Source: Adineta ricciae
Lineage: Eukaryota > Rotifera > Eurotatoria > Adinetida > Adinetidae
Length of the DNA: 64,000 bases
Direction of reading: 5' to 3'
NCBI GenBank assembly: GCA_905250025.1
Contig: CAJNOJ010000003.1
Location: 847,032-911,031, forward strand
Of the stretch, positions 11,299 to 25,253 are shown piece after piece. Each line of letters opens with the position of its first letter. The first letter of the stretch is position 1. The translations under genes were made by a program, and so were the position numbers. The notes under the pieces are model-generated. The model was not told the origin of the DNA and did no database searches. It was given only the letters and a program-made list of their open reading frames with translations.

Positions 11299-11577
11299 TT
11301 ATTCATTGTTCTCATGAGAATGAATAGTTGAATCTAATTTAACTAGTTCATGAGAAAGAATGCCATTGTTTCGTTCACTAATCCTAAGATAAATATACGC
11401 GAAAAAGAAATGCAGTAAGGTTAACAAAACGAGACTGTACAATTGTTGACAAGTTATAGAACAGAATTCATAGATGTTCGCAGGTTGCGATCGTAGAAGT
11501 TCACGCGTTAAATAGGTGAGCAATTCTTCAAAACCGAATGGTATACGAAGACGTGCATTCGACAACAACGGCGGCAT
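11299..11577 (-). CDS. Small RIIa (PKA dimerisation/docking) domain protein
   Basis: Two exons (11577-11441 and 11383-11299; intron of 57 nt, GT-AG) give 73 residues. The N-terminal half, with LRIPFGFEELLTYLTRELLR and QPANIYEFC, matches the RIIa dimerisation/docking domain of PKA regulatory subunits and of sperm or ciliary proteins such as SPA17, CABYR and ropporin (SPA17: YRIPQGFGNLLEGLTREILR). In that family the domain dimerises and binds AKAP helices, typically in cilia. Almost nothing follows the domain, so this is a near-minimal version. Reading the single long frame without the intron would insert an artificial hydrophobic stretch; splicing removes it. Confidence 0.75.
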   Translation of the reverse strand: MPPLLSNARLRIPFGFEELLTYLTRELLRSQPANIYEFCSITCQQLYSLVLLTLLHFFFAYIYLRISERNNGILSHELVKLDSTIHSHENNE

Positions 11578-12096
11578 ATTTAATCACATAGCAACCCATT
11601 TAATTCCTTATTTAACATAGTCGACACTGACATTGAGCGCACTAAACAAGAGGAAATTCTTCAGTGTCTATCTTCATCGATGGCATGCGATCGTTGATCA
11701 AACCTTCGCTCGTTCGTCTCGTAATCTTCGATTACATTGACAAACTAGAACAATGTTTGCTCGAATGAAAAGTATCTAACAAAAATATTTTCATACGATT
11801 ATTTTTCTCTTCAAGCATCAGATTTCCACGCCAGGTGTTATCCGTTTTAAAGTGTCGAATTATTCTTATTTTCAAATATGACCGAAAAGAAAAAGCTCTA
11901 TTTCACATTACACACGCAACAATAAATAAATTCACAAACGAAAACGAGAAAAAGATCAGGGAACGATGAGCACGAACAGATTTCTCACACTTCACTATAC
12001 ATTATATTCAAAATAACAAAACATCAAACGCATTTCCGAGTTTACTATCATAAACAAGCTCTCTTGAAAGCAACGAATCATTATTTCGCATCACTT
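11578..12096. other. Intergenic between RIIa gene and C2-PDZ gene
   Basis: About 520 nt with no supported gene. It holds the promoter of the minus-strand RIIa gene and the 3' end of nothing on the plus strand; AT-rich, no repeats noted. Confidence 0.5.
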
Positions 12097-13630
12097 TCAG
12101 ACAAATGTATTCGTTGGAGAACCTTTCACAGCTAACATTGACGAATTGGTCATTTCATAGAAAGGCTGCAGTGCTGAGGCAGCCGTTGACGAGGACGAAG
12201 TCGTTGTGGCTTGTCGAATCATTGGTTTAGGTTCAACGTAATGTCCTAATTGAGCGAGATCGACAAAATGACGATTTGCTTTTGTTAATGGCATCTGTTT
12301 CAAATGATGTGAACGATAAGATATGGACGAGTCACTACATGTTGAAGAATCTTCCGTTGAAACGGTGCCAGTTGATGACAGCAGCGAAAGAATATCACGA
12401 TTAGCTGTCGCATGTGCACTTGGATAACGATGAATATCCAACGTAACTGAATGCTTCATATGTCTAAAAATCAAAGTTATATTACGCATACGACAAGATC
12501 TGTATGGTTGAATCAATTTACTTGATTAAGTTTGATACAGTTCTTTGTTGTGCACGCGATACATTTTGTCCATTGACTTTAACAATGTAATCTCCTGGTC
12601 TTAAACCACATTGTGCTGCTGGACTATTGTCGGTTACTTTACCAACAAATGTTGGACTATCACCTACAACTGTGAAACCAAATGAATCATTGATACCACG
12701 TGAAATAACAAACTAGAAAAGAAAGCAGAAAGATATGTATTCGAATGAACCATTTCATTGTCCATGTAAAATATACTTGATGCTCTTCTAGATCGGCAAT
12801 ATCACGATTAATAGCTGTAACATGTTTTTCACCATGATCAGGTACTTGTTTGTGACGTAATTCGCCGACATCTTCTTGTAAAATATAGAACCAACCACGA
12901 ATCTAGACGAAGCAACTAAATGAACTCTCCTCGTTATTTCCGTTATCTTACTCTTTGTTTCTTCAATGTATTTTTGATTCCAAAGGACAAACAACCTTGT
13001 AGTTGCATATCATTCTTTTCTTGTTGATAGTTATAGATAGAAAAGCATAGTCGTTTGTGTAAATCATCTGTGTTGATTTCGAATGTGAATTTTTCGTTGA
13101 ATATCGCTGAACTGTTCACATTGGGAACAGCACGTGTATTACATTCTAACGGTTTACGATCGGGTATTAAAGTCATTTTCACCAAGATATTCGATGAACG
13201 ATTGTGTATACCCTTGATGCGGACAACTAAATAAAAGGTTACATATAGCAATAAAGTCTTCGACGAGAAAGATCAATTACTTTTTACAGTTAAATGATTG
13301 TCGGACGTGACAAGGCTCAGTTGAATAATTCCTGAAATGTGCACAAGAAAATGGTGAACACGTCCAGTTTCTCGTTTTCCGCTGCTCACCTCGATTTAAT
13401 TGTAAAGGGGATTGTTCATTCATGTTGGTCAGTTTTCTTGTTATCGCTACTCGATGTTTCTCAAGTGGATTATATGATTTATAACTTGGCGAACTTGAAC
13501 TTGTTGTTGAATCCAAATGAGGATTGTTTTCTTCTTGTGTATGAAGTGTTTTGTTGATAAAACGCACGAGACTTGGTGAATCAAATAAACTACGTCGACG
13601 ATTACAATCACTTAATGGCGAACGATTCAT
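12097..13630 (-). CDS. C2-PDZ protein resembling the N-terminal half of RGS3
   Basis: Six exons join in frame: 13630-13390, 13331-13281, 13226-12952, 12902-12777, 12712-12522 and 12463-12097, giving 416 residues. Residues about 1-80 are Ser-rich and basic. A C2 domain follows (LTVKIVRIKGIHNRSSN, then FNEKFTFEI, then GCLSFGIKNTLKK with GWFYILQEDVGELRH), and then a PDZ domain (FVISRGINDSFGFTVVGDSP, GLRPGDYIVKVNGQNVS). This order and the linker GWFYIL (RGS3: GWYYLLGE) are those of RGS3, where the domains target a G-protein GTPase activator. The C-terminal 120 residues are low-complexity Ser/Thr-rich and end at a stop; no RGS domain follows. It is therefore a probable scaffold. The start at MNRSPLS follows a splice acceptor, implying an untranslated first exon. 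Confidence 0.85.
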
Positions 13631-14663
13631 TGATAACTGAAATTCTAAATTGATGACAACACATATCTTATTCAATCTGTATTTATAGGAAGATTTGTTT
13701 CTGCTGTTACTAATGAATAGCTGTTCATCATTTCACTCACCATGTCAATTCGTCTGTCGTATTGGATAAATGAATGACTGTGCGTGTATAGACACACGTT
13801 CGACCGTTTCTATTCAAATAATGATGATATATGTTGCTACTTTTTCTTTTTCTCTCTATCCGTCCCTTGTTCGTTTTCATACCCATAGGAAAGGAAAAAA
13901 CGACGCTGAACTTCATGATCGGTCAACGAGAAAAAAAAAGTAGACGCTAACGATTGACGCCCAACGAACAAGAGGCGAGAAGAAAACAAATCTGAAGAAT
14001 GTAACAGCTGGATCAATTATGCAAATGAATAAAATAGATTGTGTTTTTATTCCAATGTTTTTCTTTTTCGTGAAATGCTTATGAGAATTGTAGCGGATAA
14101 GTGTTAATGATGAACCATTTCTCACGATATTTTTCGCGAAATCAAATCATAATTAACGAGTTGTTCTCAATGAAATAATCTTGACAGACAAAGCTTAAGA
14201 ATGTAATTGAAGGTTGAGAAATGAGATACTGGATGATAATGAACGTACCGTTTATTAGTGATCAAAGAGAGTACATTTCGTTTTCATGTGTTCCGCATAA
14301 GTCACTCTCTGTATCTTACGCGAGAAAAGCTCAATCGATAGCGTAGTTGTTTTGCTTGTTATCAGAATGTTAATAACTAAATTATTTATTATTTATTTAA
14401 CAAAAAAAAAATGCGAGTACAAGATCTGAATAGAAACCGGATTCGATGAAGAATGTACGGCAATGAAAAAAGGGAAAAAAAAGTGAAACAAAAATAGTCA
14501 ACATTGGACGTAGTCGAATAAATTAGTTAATAAATAAAGAAACAAATCTTAGTAACTGAATGCAAAGATGAGATCTCGAAACGAATAGAAAATTAGAATG
14601 AATACACAGAAGCAAAATAAAACTAATCAGCTAGTTTAGTTTTGAATTTGATTCGCTTTGTGA
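13631..14663. other. Intergenic: promoter of C2-PDZ gene and 3' UTR of HSPA4
   Basis: About 1 kb with no coding signal on either strand. The region 14350-14660 is A-rich and probably transcribed as the HSPA4 3' untranslated region. The 5' untranslated exon of the C2-PDZ gene should lie within 13680-14200. Confidence 0.45.
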
Positions 14664-18181
<3,518 letters not shown>

Positions 18182-19129
18182 GTTTATAGCTTTATAATGA
18201 AAATATATTTACGTCGATAATCTATAATCGATATATGAGTATAAGTGAAAAAGTCCAAGAAGTGAGATTATATAGAGAATGATATATTCATTGACAGGAC
18301 GGAAGAAAAAGAAAATGAAAAAGTAGTAAATATGAAAGAATTTTCTCGACCATTCGAGAAGAAGGATATACATATGTATATTTATTTTACATCTAGTGGT
18401 ATTATATGGATGATAGTGTATTCAGTTTTATCAACTCGATTGGAGTAGTCTGACCTCTGGTGAAAATATCGATCGGTTCAAAACGGTGTACAGGGTGAGC
18501 TTTTGTCGTACACTCAGTTTATAATGGATTTCAAATGCCTTTCTTCGATTTTTCGTCATATGGATATGGTACACAACTGCTAAGAATAATGCTTTCGAAT
18601 ACTTGTCAACACCTTGTAATATCTCACTGTTCTCTATGACTTATTTTGATATCATCGATGTTGTATTTACTGAAATCTCGAATGACATCTCTTGTTCTAG
18701 AAAGATTTATTTGCTTTTACATATGTTTGAAGATAAAACACAAGGCGAGAACATACATACTTGACATGTATACAACCTGATTGCGTACTTTTATCTTCTC
18801 AAAATAGAAGTCTATACATCAGAATGTATGTTTCACTCGTTCGTGGTGCATATAAAGTGTCATTTCATCTATGTGTACATGGAGAAGATACTATCACCAA
18901 GGTTGATAGTGCCTATTTATTCTTCTGAATTCCTAAGGCATTGTCTATCATTCAGTTGGCAAGGAGAAGTGTTTCAACGATGCATTCTTTTCTCTTTTCA
19001 ATGTTGACAAAGGTCACTTGACGTACGAGATTAATTGCAAAATTCTCGACGCAAAAAGCGTCGTCTTATTCTTTATTATAAATTGAAAACGAACAATCGA
19101 ATGAGAGAAAATGGTAAATGGATTTGACT
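18182..19129. other. Intergenic between HSPA4 5' end and monooxygenase 3' end
   Basis: About 950 nt, no coding signal. It must carry the HSPA4 promoter (right next to 18181). A small hairpin CGACGC-AAAAA-GCGTCG lies at about 19046-19062, just downstream of the monooxygenase gene on its strand. Confidence 0.45.
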
Positions 19130-21802
19130 TTACTTCTTCAAATGTTGATAAACAAAAGCCAGAAGTTCTCTTGGTCGATCGAAGATTTCTACTCTGGACG
19201 GTGGATCTGGTGTCCTTTGCAATAGATACTCTCGATTGCTAGTATAAACTCCCATTGGTACTGCTTGAAGTTCTAGATTTTCGAGCATTTGAGCTACATC
19301 TTTAAAACCTTTTTGTTCATTGGGAAAGTAGCCTCGACAGATAACAATAAACTTTGATCGACTTTCCATCTGACGTTCTTGTTGAGTTATCAATGTTTTA
19401 GCGTCTTCGAATGTTCGACAAAATTCGATTTCCACCGAAGGAATATTTTTACGAATTTCTTCCACAACACGAGTATTATTTTCTTGTACGTCAATCCAGA
19501 TTATCTTTGGGGTGCTTATCGATGTAGAGCGTAAAGATAGCAGATCATTTGGTAAAGGTGGCATAGATCCAATATTATCAAGTATTGGGTAGGGTGTAGA
19601 TGAAAATTTTGTCTGATCATTCGCTTCTAAATAATAATAAAAACAGATTGTTTTACGTAGAATTTCTTTGACTAATATATTTTGCTCTATCTACCTGAAC
19701 CATACTTCGTTGTTAGCGATGAAGCTTCTAATTTTTGTAATTGTTTGACATGACAACCAGGATTCCATTGTGCTTCTTGTTTGACTCCAACAAATTCCTT
19801 TAATTCATATTCGGTGTCACTTGTCATTACATTAGGAAACTCGAGTGCCGCTTGAGCAGTTTCGTGTTTACCAGTAAAAATCAGAACTGGCACACGCGAT
19901 GATTCCGAACGAACTGCTCGAATGGTATCTACGGCTGTTTCGTTCGCTTTGATTTGCCAAACAGTGACCACTTTAAATAAAGTCTCTTTCTTTCGAATAT
20001 CTTCCCGGTTCGCTTTCATCCAAGCGACTGCTTCGTCGATATTGCGAACGACAGCCAATTGGTGATTATCGTTCGCGTCTATTGATGCCTTACTGTAGTT
20101 CGGTGACGTTTGAATATCTCGAACAAGAGTATCGATTTGCTCGAGTTTTTCATGACCAACAATCCATAAGATTAAAAATCGATATCGAAGGATTATCGAT
20201 GGTGTTTGTTCGAGACTAGCTGTGAAATTTACTTTTGGTATTGGGAGAAAGTTTCGTACATCATACGGAAATGTATGTTCAACGAGAACTTCAGCGCCAC
20301 TCATCTCTCGTGTTGGCCATGGATTCGCTAATGATAATTGAGCAACAGCTTGCGGAGCTACACGATTCGAGGCTGATTGTAACTGATCATCGGTTATGGG
20401 GCTGGATTTGTGTGGCCAATCAGAACGTTCTTGCAAACGTTCTCGAGCTTCTTGTAATTTTGCAATCAATTTATTTTTATATTTTACATAACAATGAGAC
20501 ATGTGAGAATACGAATACGACGCTTCGATATATTGATCAATGGGGTTAATTAACACACGCAATGAACGACCCTGCTGTTCACGTGCACGAAGACGTGCCA
20601 TAAAGCCTTCATAATCAAGAAAATCTAGGAAACGTAACGGCTTACGTATGTTAATCGCATTTTGTGTTGTACATGTTCGAAGAATATTACGCGCCAGTGC
20701 AATAGCACCTTTCATTCCACTATTCATACCTCGTCCTGGCCAGAAATGTACACTCATAGCCGCATCACCGACAAGGAAAGCTAGTGCTGTTTTGTATTTC
20801 TTCTCATCTATGTCGGTTGTCGCTGTTGTTGCTTGTTCCGAGTCTTTGACTTCGAAGCGAAGTTCTCGAACGACGATCGATGCATGGCGAACATTGATTT
20901 CGATGGGTACAACACGAAAGACGTATTTTGACGGAATTTTAAAGAACTCTAAACCTTGACGGATAATATTCCACACAGGCGATTGAGGACATTTATTAAA
21001 ATCTGACAAGTCTAGTGATTCATTACGGGTTTGAAAATCATTTAGACATTGTCGTAATTCGGAATATTCATCTTGAATGAGACGAATATTTAGATAGCCA
21101 CGGCGACTTGTTGATGAATTGACTAAATAACGTGTTTGAGAAACCGTCAGAATACAATTTAAAGCTTGGTGAAGCGGCTCTTCCGACGGAGGTACTTTAT
21201 CTAAGATGTCATAAGCAACACCACAAGCATATTCGACACCTTCACTAATCATTTTAATGTTACAATAATTTCGAACAAATGAATTTGATCCATCAGCACC
21301 GACTAAAATGTCGAAGTCACCTGAAAACAAAACAAATGAGTATTTAGATTTTGAAAATATGAGACAAGCATGAACAACCATCAATAAGACATTTGGACTG
21401 TTCATCTAAATTTTCGGGAACTAATTTAACTTGACCACTTTGTACAAATGGTTGAATCAAATCGAAAAGACGATCTTCAACTTCTCGAATGGGAATATTT
21501 CTCGATGTTGGCCATACGCGTTCATTAATATTTTTGAACAGCCCGTCTTGAACATACTTGGGCATTTGTTCAATGACATGATCTTGTAATGTGACAACTT
21601 GATCGCGACGTTGTTTTCCCTGCTCTTTATCTTGCCAAGTAGTTTTCCCATATTTGTCCACACACCAGCGCCCTTCGTACACGATTATTTGCGCTTGTTT
21701 ACCCATCATCATTGCTAAGTGAAGAGAGAATGTTAAGCCAACAGGTCCACCGCCAGCAACAATGACAATTAAAGATTCATTTGATTTCAACGTTGTTGAC
21801 AT
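19130..21802 (-). CDS. Class A flavin monooxygenase fused to two receiver-like domains
   Basis: Three exons (21802-21379, 21320-19695, 19626-19130) join in frame to 848 residues. The N-terminal half is a FAD-dependent class A monooxygenase: dinucleotide fold VIVAGGGPVGLTFSLHLA at about 14-30, DG motif DILVGADGSN near 146, and GD motif FLVGDAAMSVHFWPGRG near 322. Substrate unknown. A coiled linker (about 400-450) leads to two similar tandem modules, about 523-640 (ILWIVGHEKLEQID...PVLIFTG) and about 722-848 (IIWIDVQENNTRVVEEIRK...VPMGVYTS). Both have the strand-helix pattern of response-regulator receiver folds, but the acidic phosphate-acceptor cluster is not conserved, so they are probably pseudo-receivers. 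The first intron uses a weak GTTGTT donor. The architecture is not one I know from animals; horizontal acquisition of the catalytic part is possible. Confidence 0.75.
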
Positions 21803-22567
21803 TTTATCGTTAAGAATTAGTTTAGTTCGGACAAAATATAAAAACACTGACTGATGCGAGTGTTATGTATGTACGTATATATACGAAATCACAAGTGAGA
21901 AGAGAAGAAAAACAAGTAGGGATGATATTTTGAAGACGTATAGGTAAACACTACGGCTCACTTGCTGCTAAAAGAGGATGCATTATATGTACTTTTTTGT
22001 AGACCGAGAGACATATATTTGACATAGAAAAAAGTATAGAAATGTGTTGGTAGTTTACATGAAAAAAGACAACATTCTATTTTGTTGTATAGCTTAGCTA
22101 GAATATACTCGCTCCTTTTATCTTCCAACGATCTATTCCATCAAACTAATCAATAGGCTTTTTTAACCAGCGAAAATATAATTTGTATAACGCGACTAGA
22201 TAAAAATCTGTTTATGTCATCAGTAGTGCGTTCGTAGACGAATATACAGGTAGTAAACAAGAGAAGACAGAGAATATAATTATCAATAATAAATGATTGG
22301 CGAATATTTTTTGTATATACAACACAATCGAAGTAATCTTGCCAGTTTTTCATTTACTAACACTATGAAAATCAAATCGACTAATGCATTGCTTTAGACA
22401 ATGAGTGATTGCAAAGTAGAACGATAATACCAAGATTTATATCTCCTCCTTATTCATTTGAAATATACCTTTTCACTTCAAAATGACACTTGTATTTATT
22501 ACTGGCTAAATGAACCTCATACATGAGACAGAACACATGACATAAGAAAGAACGAATAAATATTTAA
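21803..22567. other. Intergenic
   Basis: About 765 AT-rich nt without a credible gene. It holds the promoter of the monooxygenase gene and the 3' end of the next minus-strand gene. Confidence 0.45.
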
Positions 22568-24094
22568 TTATGCAATTTCTCTCATCGTTTTGATAAGAGC
22601 CAGACGAATTAATGCCTGCACAGCGCAGTTCCGCTCATCAGGAATTATCTCGCACATAACTGTACTTCCTTTCTGACACGTTTCATGATACGTCCTATTG
22701 AATTCATTTAGCATAATATCTCGTAATAACCAACGAGAACTTGTCCATTGATAATCAGGCATGTCCGCCCAAGCCGTGACGCCACTATTCGTCTGTGAAT
22801 CACCCGCTAATGTCAATTGAAAGCCTGATAGTTCCAGTCGAATTATTTCGTCAAATGAAATCACATTCATACGACTCGGTCGATAGGTTTTCTCTGTGAA
22901 ACTCATATCAAAATCTAATGGCGCTAATAGGAATGAGTCTGTTGCTGAGAATAGTTTCATAACTAAATTATTTGGATGAGCATTGCAGTGTATACCTAAT
23001 TCATCGGTGTACGTGCCCCAACTGACACGATGATAGTGCATTAGACCAAGAATAGATCCACATTCGAAACCAAATCGTTTATATATTGAACACAAAAGAT
23101 CTGCTAATTTACCATTCGTTTGTAAATACTCATTTAGGATACTGATATGTTTGACCCATAGATGCTCGTCAGTATCAGTCGGAATTTGCATAGAAAAATG
23201 TGCTGATGGATGAAGCCAATTGGAATTGTAGTAATCAATCGGTTGTAAGATGTTTGCTATTGATGCGAACCAAGTTGATAACGGTTCAAGTTGCTCTCCT
23301 TTCGTTAAACGTTCTTTAGGGAATAGCGAGATCAAAGATGGATAATCAATAGGATGTGAGTGTCTATTGTTTGAGATGATTAGCGAAAATAATTGTTCGA
23401 TACCATATAAAACGTGATCAGACAAACGTTTGTTGCCTAATGTTTTCATCAGAATACAACATCGTGAAACCTTTGGCCATTGGTTTAGATGAATGTCTTG
23501 AACGCTTGGAATATCCGAGTGAATTGTCATATTAGTTGGTTGATATTCGAACCAACCGATCGGAATATTTGCACATTCAATCTGAGACGCAGATAACAAA
23601 TTGGAAATGTACTTTGTCATCACTAGTTCTCGATGGGTTGAATGAAGAAAAGCACAGCCACGAATGGTGAATTTGTCACTCGAATCTGACACAGGTCTTA
23701 TTGGAAAACCATCAGTATCATTGCCACAACCTTTCAGTCGATACCATTCTGATGATGAAATTTTAATTAGAGCTGATCGTGTACCAGAAACGATTCCTTT
23801 CAACGGACTTGAAAGTTTACTTTTAATCAATGGATAACGAAATATGTCAGAAATGGATTCAAAACCACCGCTAGTCGAGTTTATTTGAACACATGTCGCT
23901 GGTATTTCTGGAAGAATCAATTTCTGATGATTGTCGTTGTCCGATACCGATGACAATGCTCGTAGAGTAAAAGTGTCGTGATCAAGTTGGAGCTCAGATT
24001 CTGCACCACTCAAATGAACCGAACCATAATGATATGCAAAATTGACTTCAACAGAACCGTAGAACAATAGTTCATCATCCGATAGTTTATCCAT
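22568..24094 (-). CDS. Uncharacterised 508-residue protein, possibly kinase-like
   Basis: A single long frame without introns gives 508 residues. I do not recognise the family. The composition is that of a folded cytosolic protein: no signal peptide or membrane segment and little low complexity. Conserved-looking stretches are EWYRLKGCGNDTDGF (about 116-130), FTIRGCAFLHSTHRELVMTK (about 141-160), GIHCNAHPNNLVMK (about 368-381) and LAPLDFDMSF (about 390-399). The last two, HxxxxxNN followed by DFD, look like the catalytic loop and metal-binding motif of kinase-like or aminoglycoside-phosphotransferase-like folds, but I see no certain glycine loop. It is a real gene by length and codon pattern; the function is unknown. 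The start is the first Met after stops. Confidence 0.7.
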   Translation of the reverse strand: MDKLSDDELLFYGSVEVNFAYHYGSVHLSGAESELQLDHDTFTLRALSSVSDNDNHQKLILPEIPATCVQINSTSGGFESISDIFRYPLIKSKLSSPLKGIVSGTRSALIKISSSEWYRLKGCGNDTDGFPIRPVSDSSDKFTIRGCAFLHSTHRELVMTKYISNLLSASQIECANIPIGWFEYQPTNMTIHSDIPSVQDIHLNQWPKVSRCCILMKTLGNKRLSDHVLYGIEQLFSLIISNNRHSHPIDYPSLISLFPKERLTKGEQLEPLSTWFASIANILQPIDYYNSNWLHPSAHFSMQIPTDTDEHLWVKHISILNEYLQTNGKLADLLCSIYKRFGFECGSILGLMHYHRVSWGTYTDELGIHCNAHPNNLVMKLFSATDSFLLAPLDFDMSFTEKTYRPSRMNVISFDEIIRLELSGFQLTLAGDSQTNSGVTAWADMPDYQWTSSRWLLRDIMLNEFNRTYHETCQKGSTVMCEIIPDERNCAVQALIRLALIKTMREIA

Positions 24095-25253
24095 AATCGA
24101 TATTCAATCTGGAATATCAAAGATTACAAATTCAATTGATTTTCTACCTATTTCATCCGAAATGCATTTCGTTAACAAAAAAAAAACACAACGCGGTGAT
24201 TCGTCCTTGACTGAATTTTAAAACAACAAATGCGAAGAGTAGTATCGTGACAAATGCTGTCGAACAAATTATACAGTCATTTTTTTTCCATTTCTAAACT
24301 ACTTGAAGTACTTTGATGTCATACAAAATGAAAAAACGGAAACTCTATCTATTAGCGTTGAGAAAGGAAACATTTTAAAAGTGTAATTAATAAAACAAGA
24401 GAAATGTATCAGATGGTGATTTTACACACACGATATTTCCTGTAGATTAAATCACTATTTCCACATGCAAAGTGAAAAGTTATCATTTCACTCAATCTTC
24501 TTGAATAATCAAGGGAAAATATTTGTACTCATTGTTCACATTCCTTTGAAATGCGAGATCATCCTGCATAGATTCGTGTCTATGGGAAAATGTTTTGTCT
24601 ATTTCAATCATTTTGTCTGCTGAATGATTACAGTGGTAAACATTTTCCGCATAGCACATTTTTCATTAATCCGAACCGCAATCTTATCAGCTCGTTCTTT
24701 TTCGAGATTTAACACACTGTATCAATCTCTGATGAGTCCATCCAATCGTTTGAATTAACTCTTTCCTATAAGCGAGTTACTAACGATATTGAATAACATT
24801 GTTACATAATATAAACAGTAATTAATTGAGAGAACAAAAAAAGCGAGATTTTCTATTAATTTTGTTGCCAAATGTTTACTCTTATACATAATATATTTCA
24901 TCCAGACAACATCTTCAGGCAACAAAGGAAAAAAAATAAACACACGGACAAAGACAAACTGAGAATACTGATTTGGTGACTTAATCTAACAGATTGAGAA
25001 AAGTTCTGATTAACTCTAGTAATGGAACAAAATACAACTTTATAGGCAAATAGACCGAAGGAAAGAAAAAAAAACTGTTACAATTAATTAATTATCATAT
25101 CACAAAGGTAAACGTACGTAGTTGTGCTAATGAGAAAAAGATCGATAGAATTCTTTTTATCTGACCTCGTTCTCTAGTGTTCTTCACTTATGACCCACGT
25201 GTTTGTGTGTATGTTTGACTAGATCTGACCCGAAATGTGGAGTTAAACATAGT
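24095..25253. other. Intergenic
   Basis: About 1.16 kb with no supported gene; AT-rich with poly-A/T runs. It is flanked by the 5' end of the 508-residue gene and the 3' end of the membrane protein gene. Confidence 0.45.
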
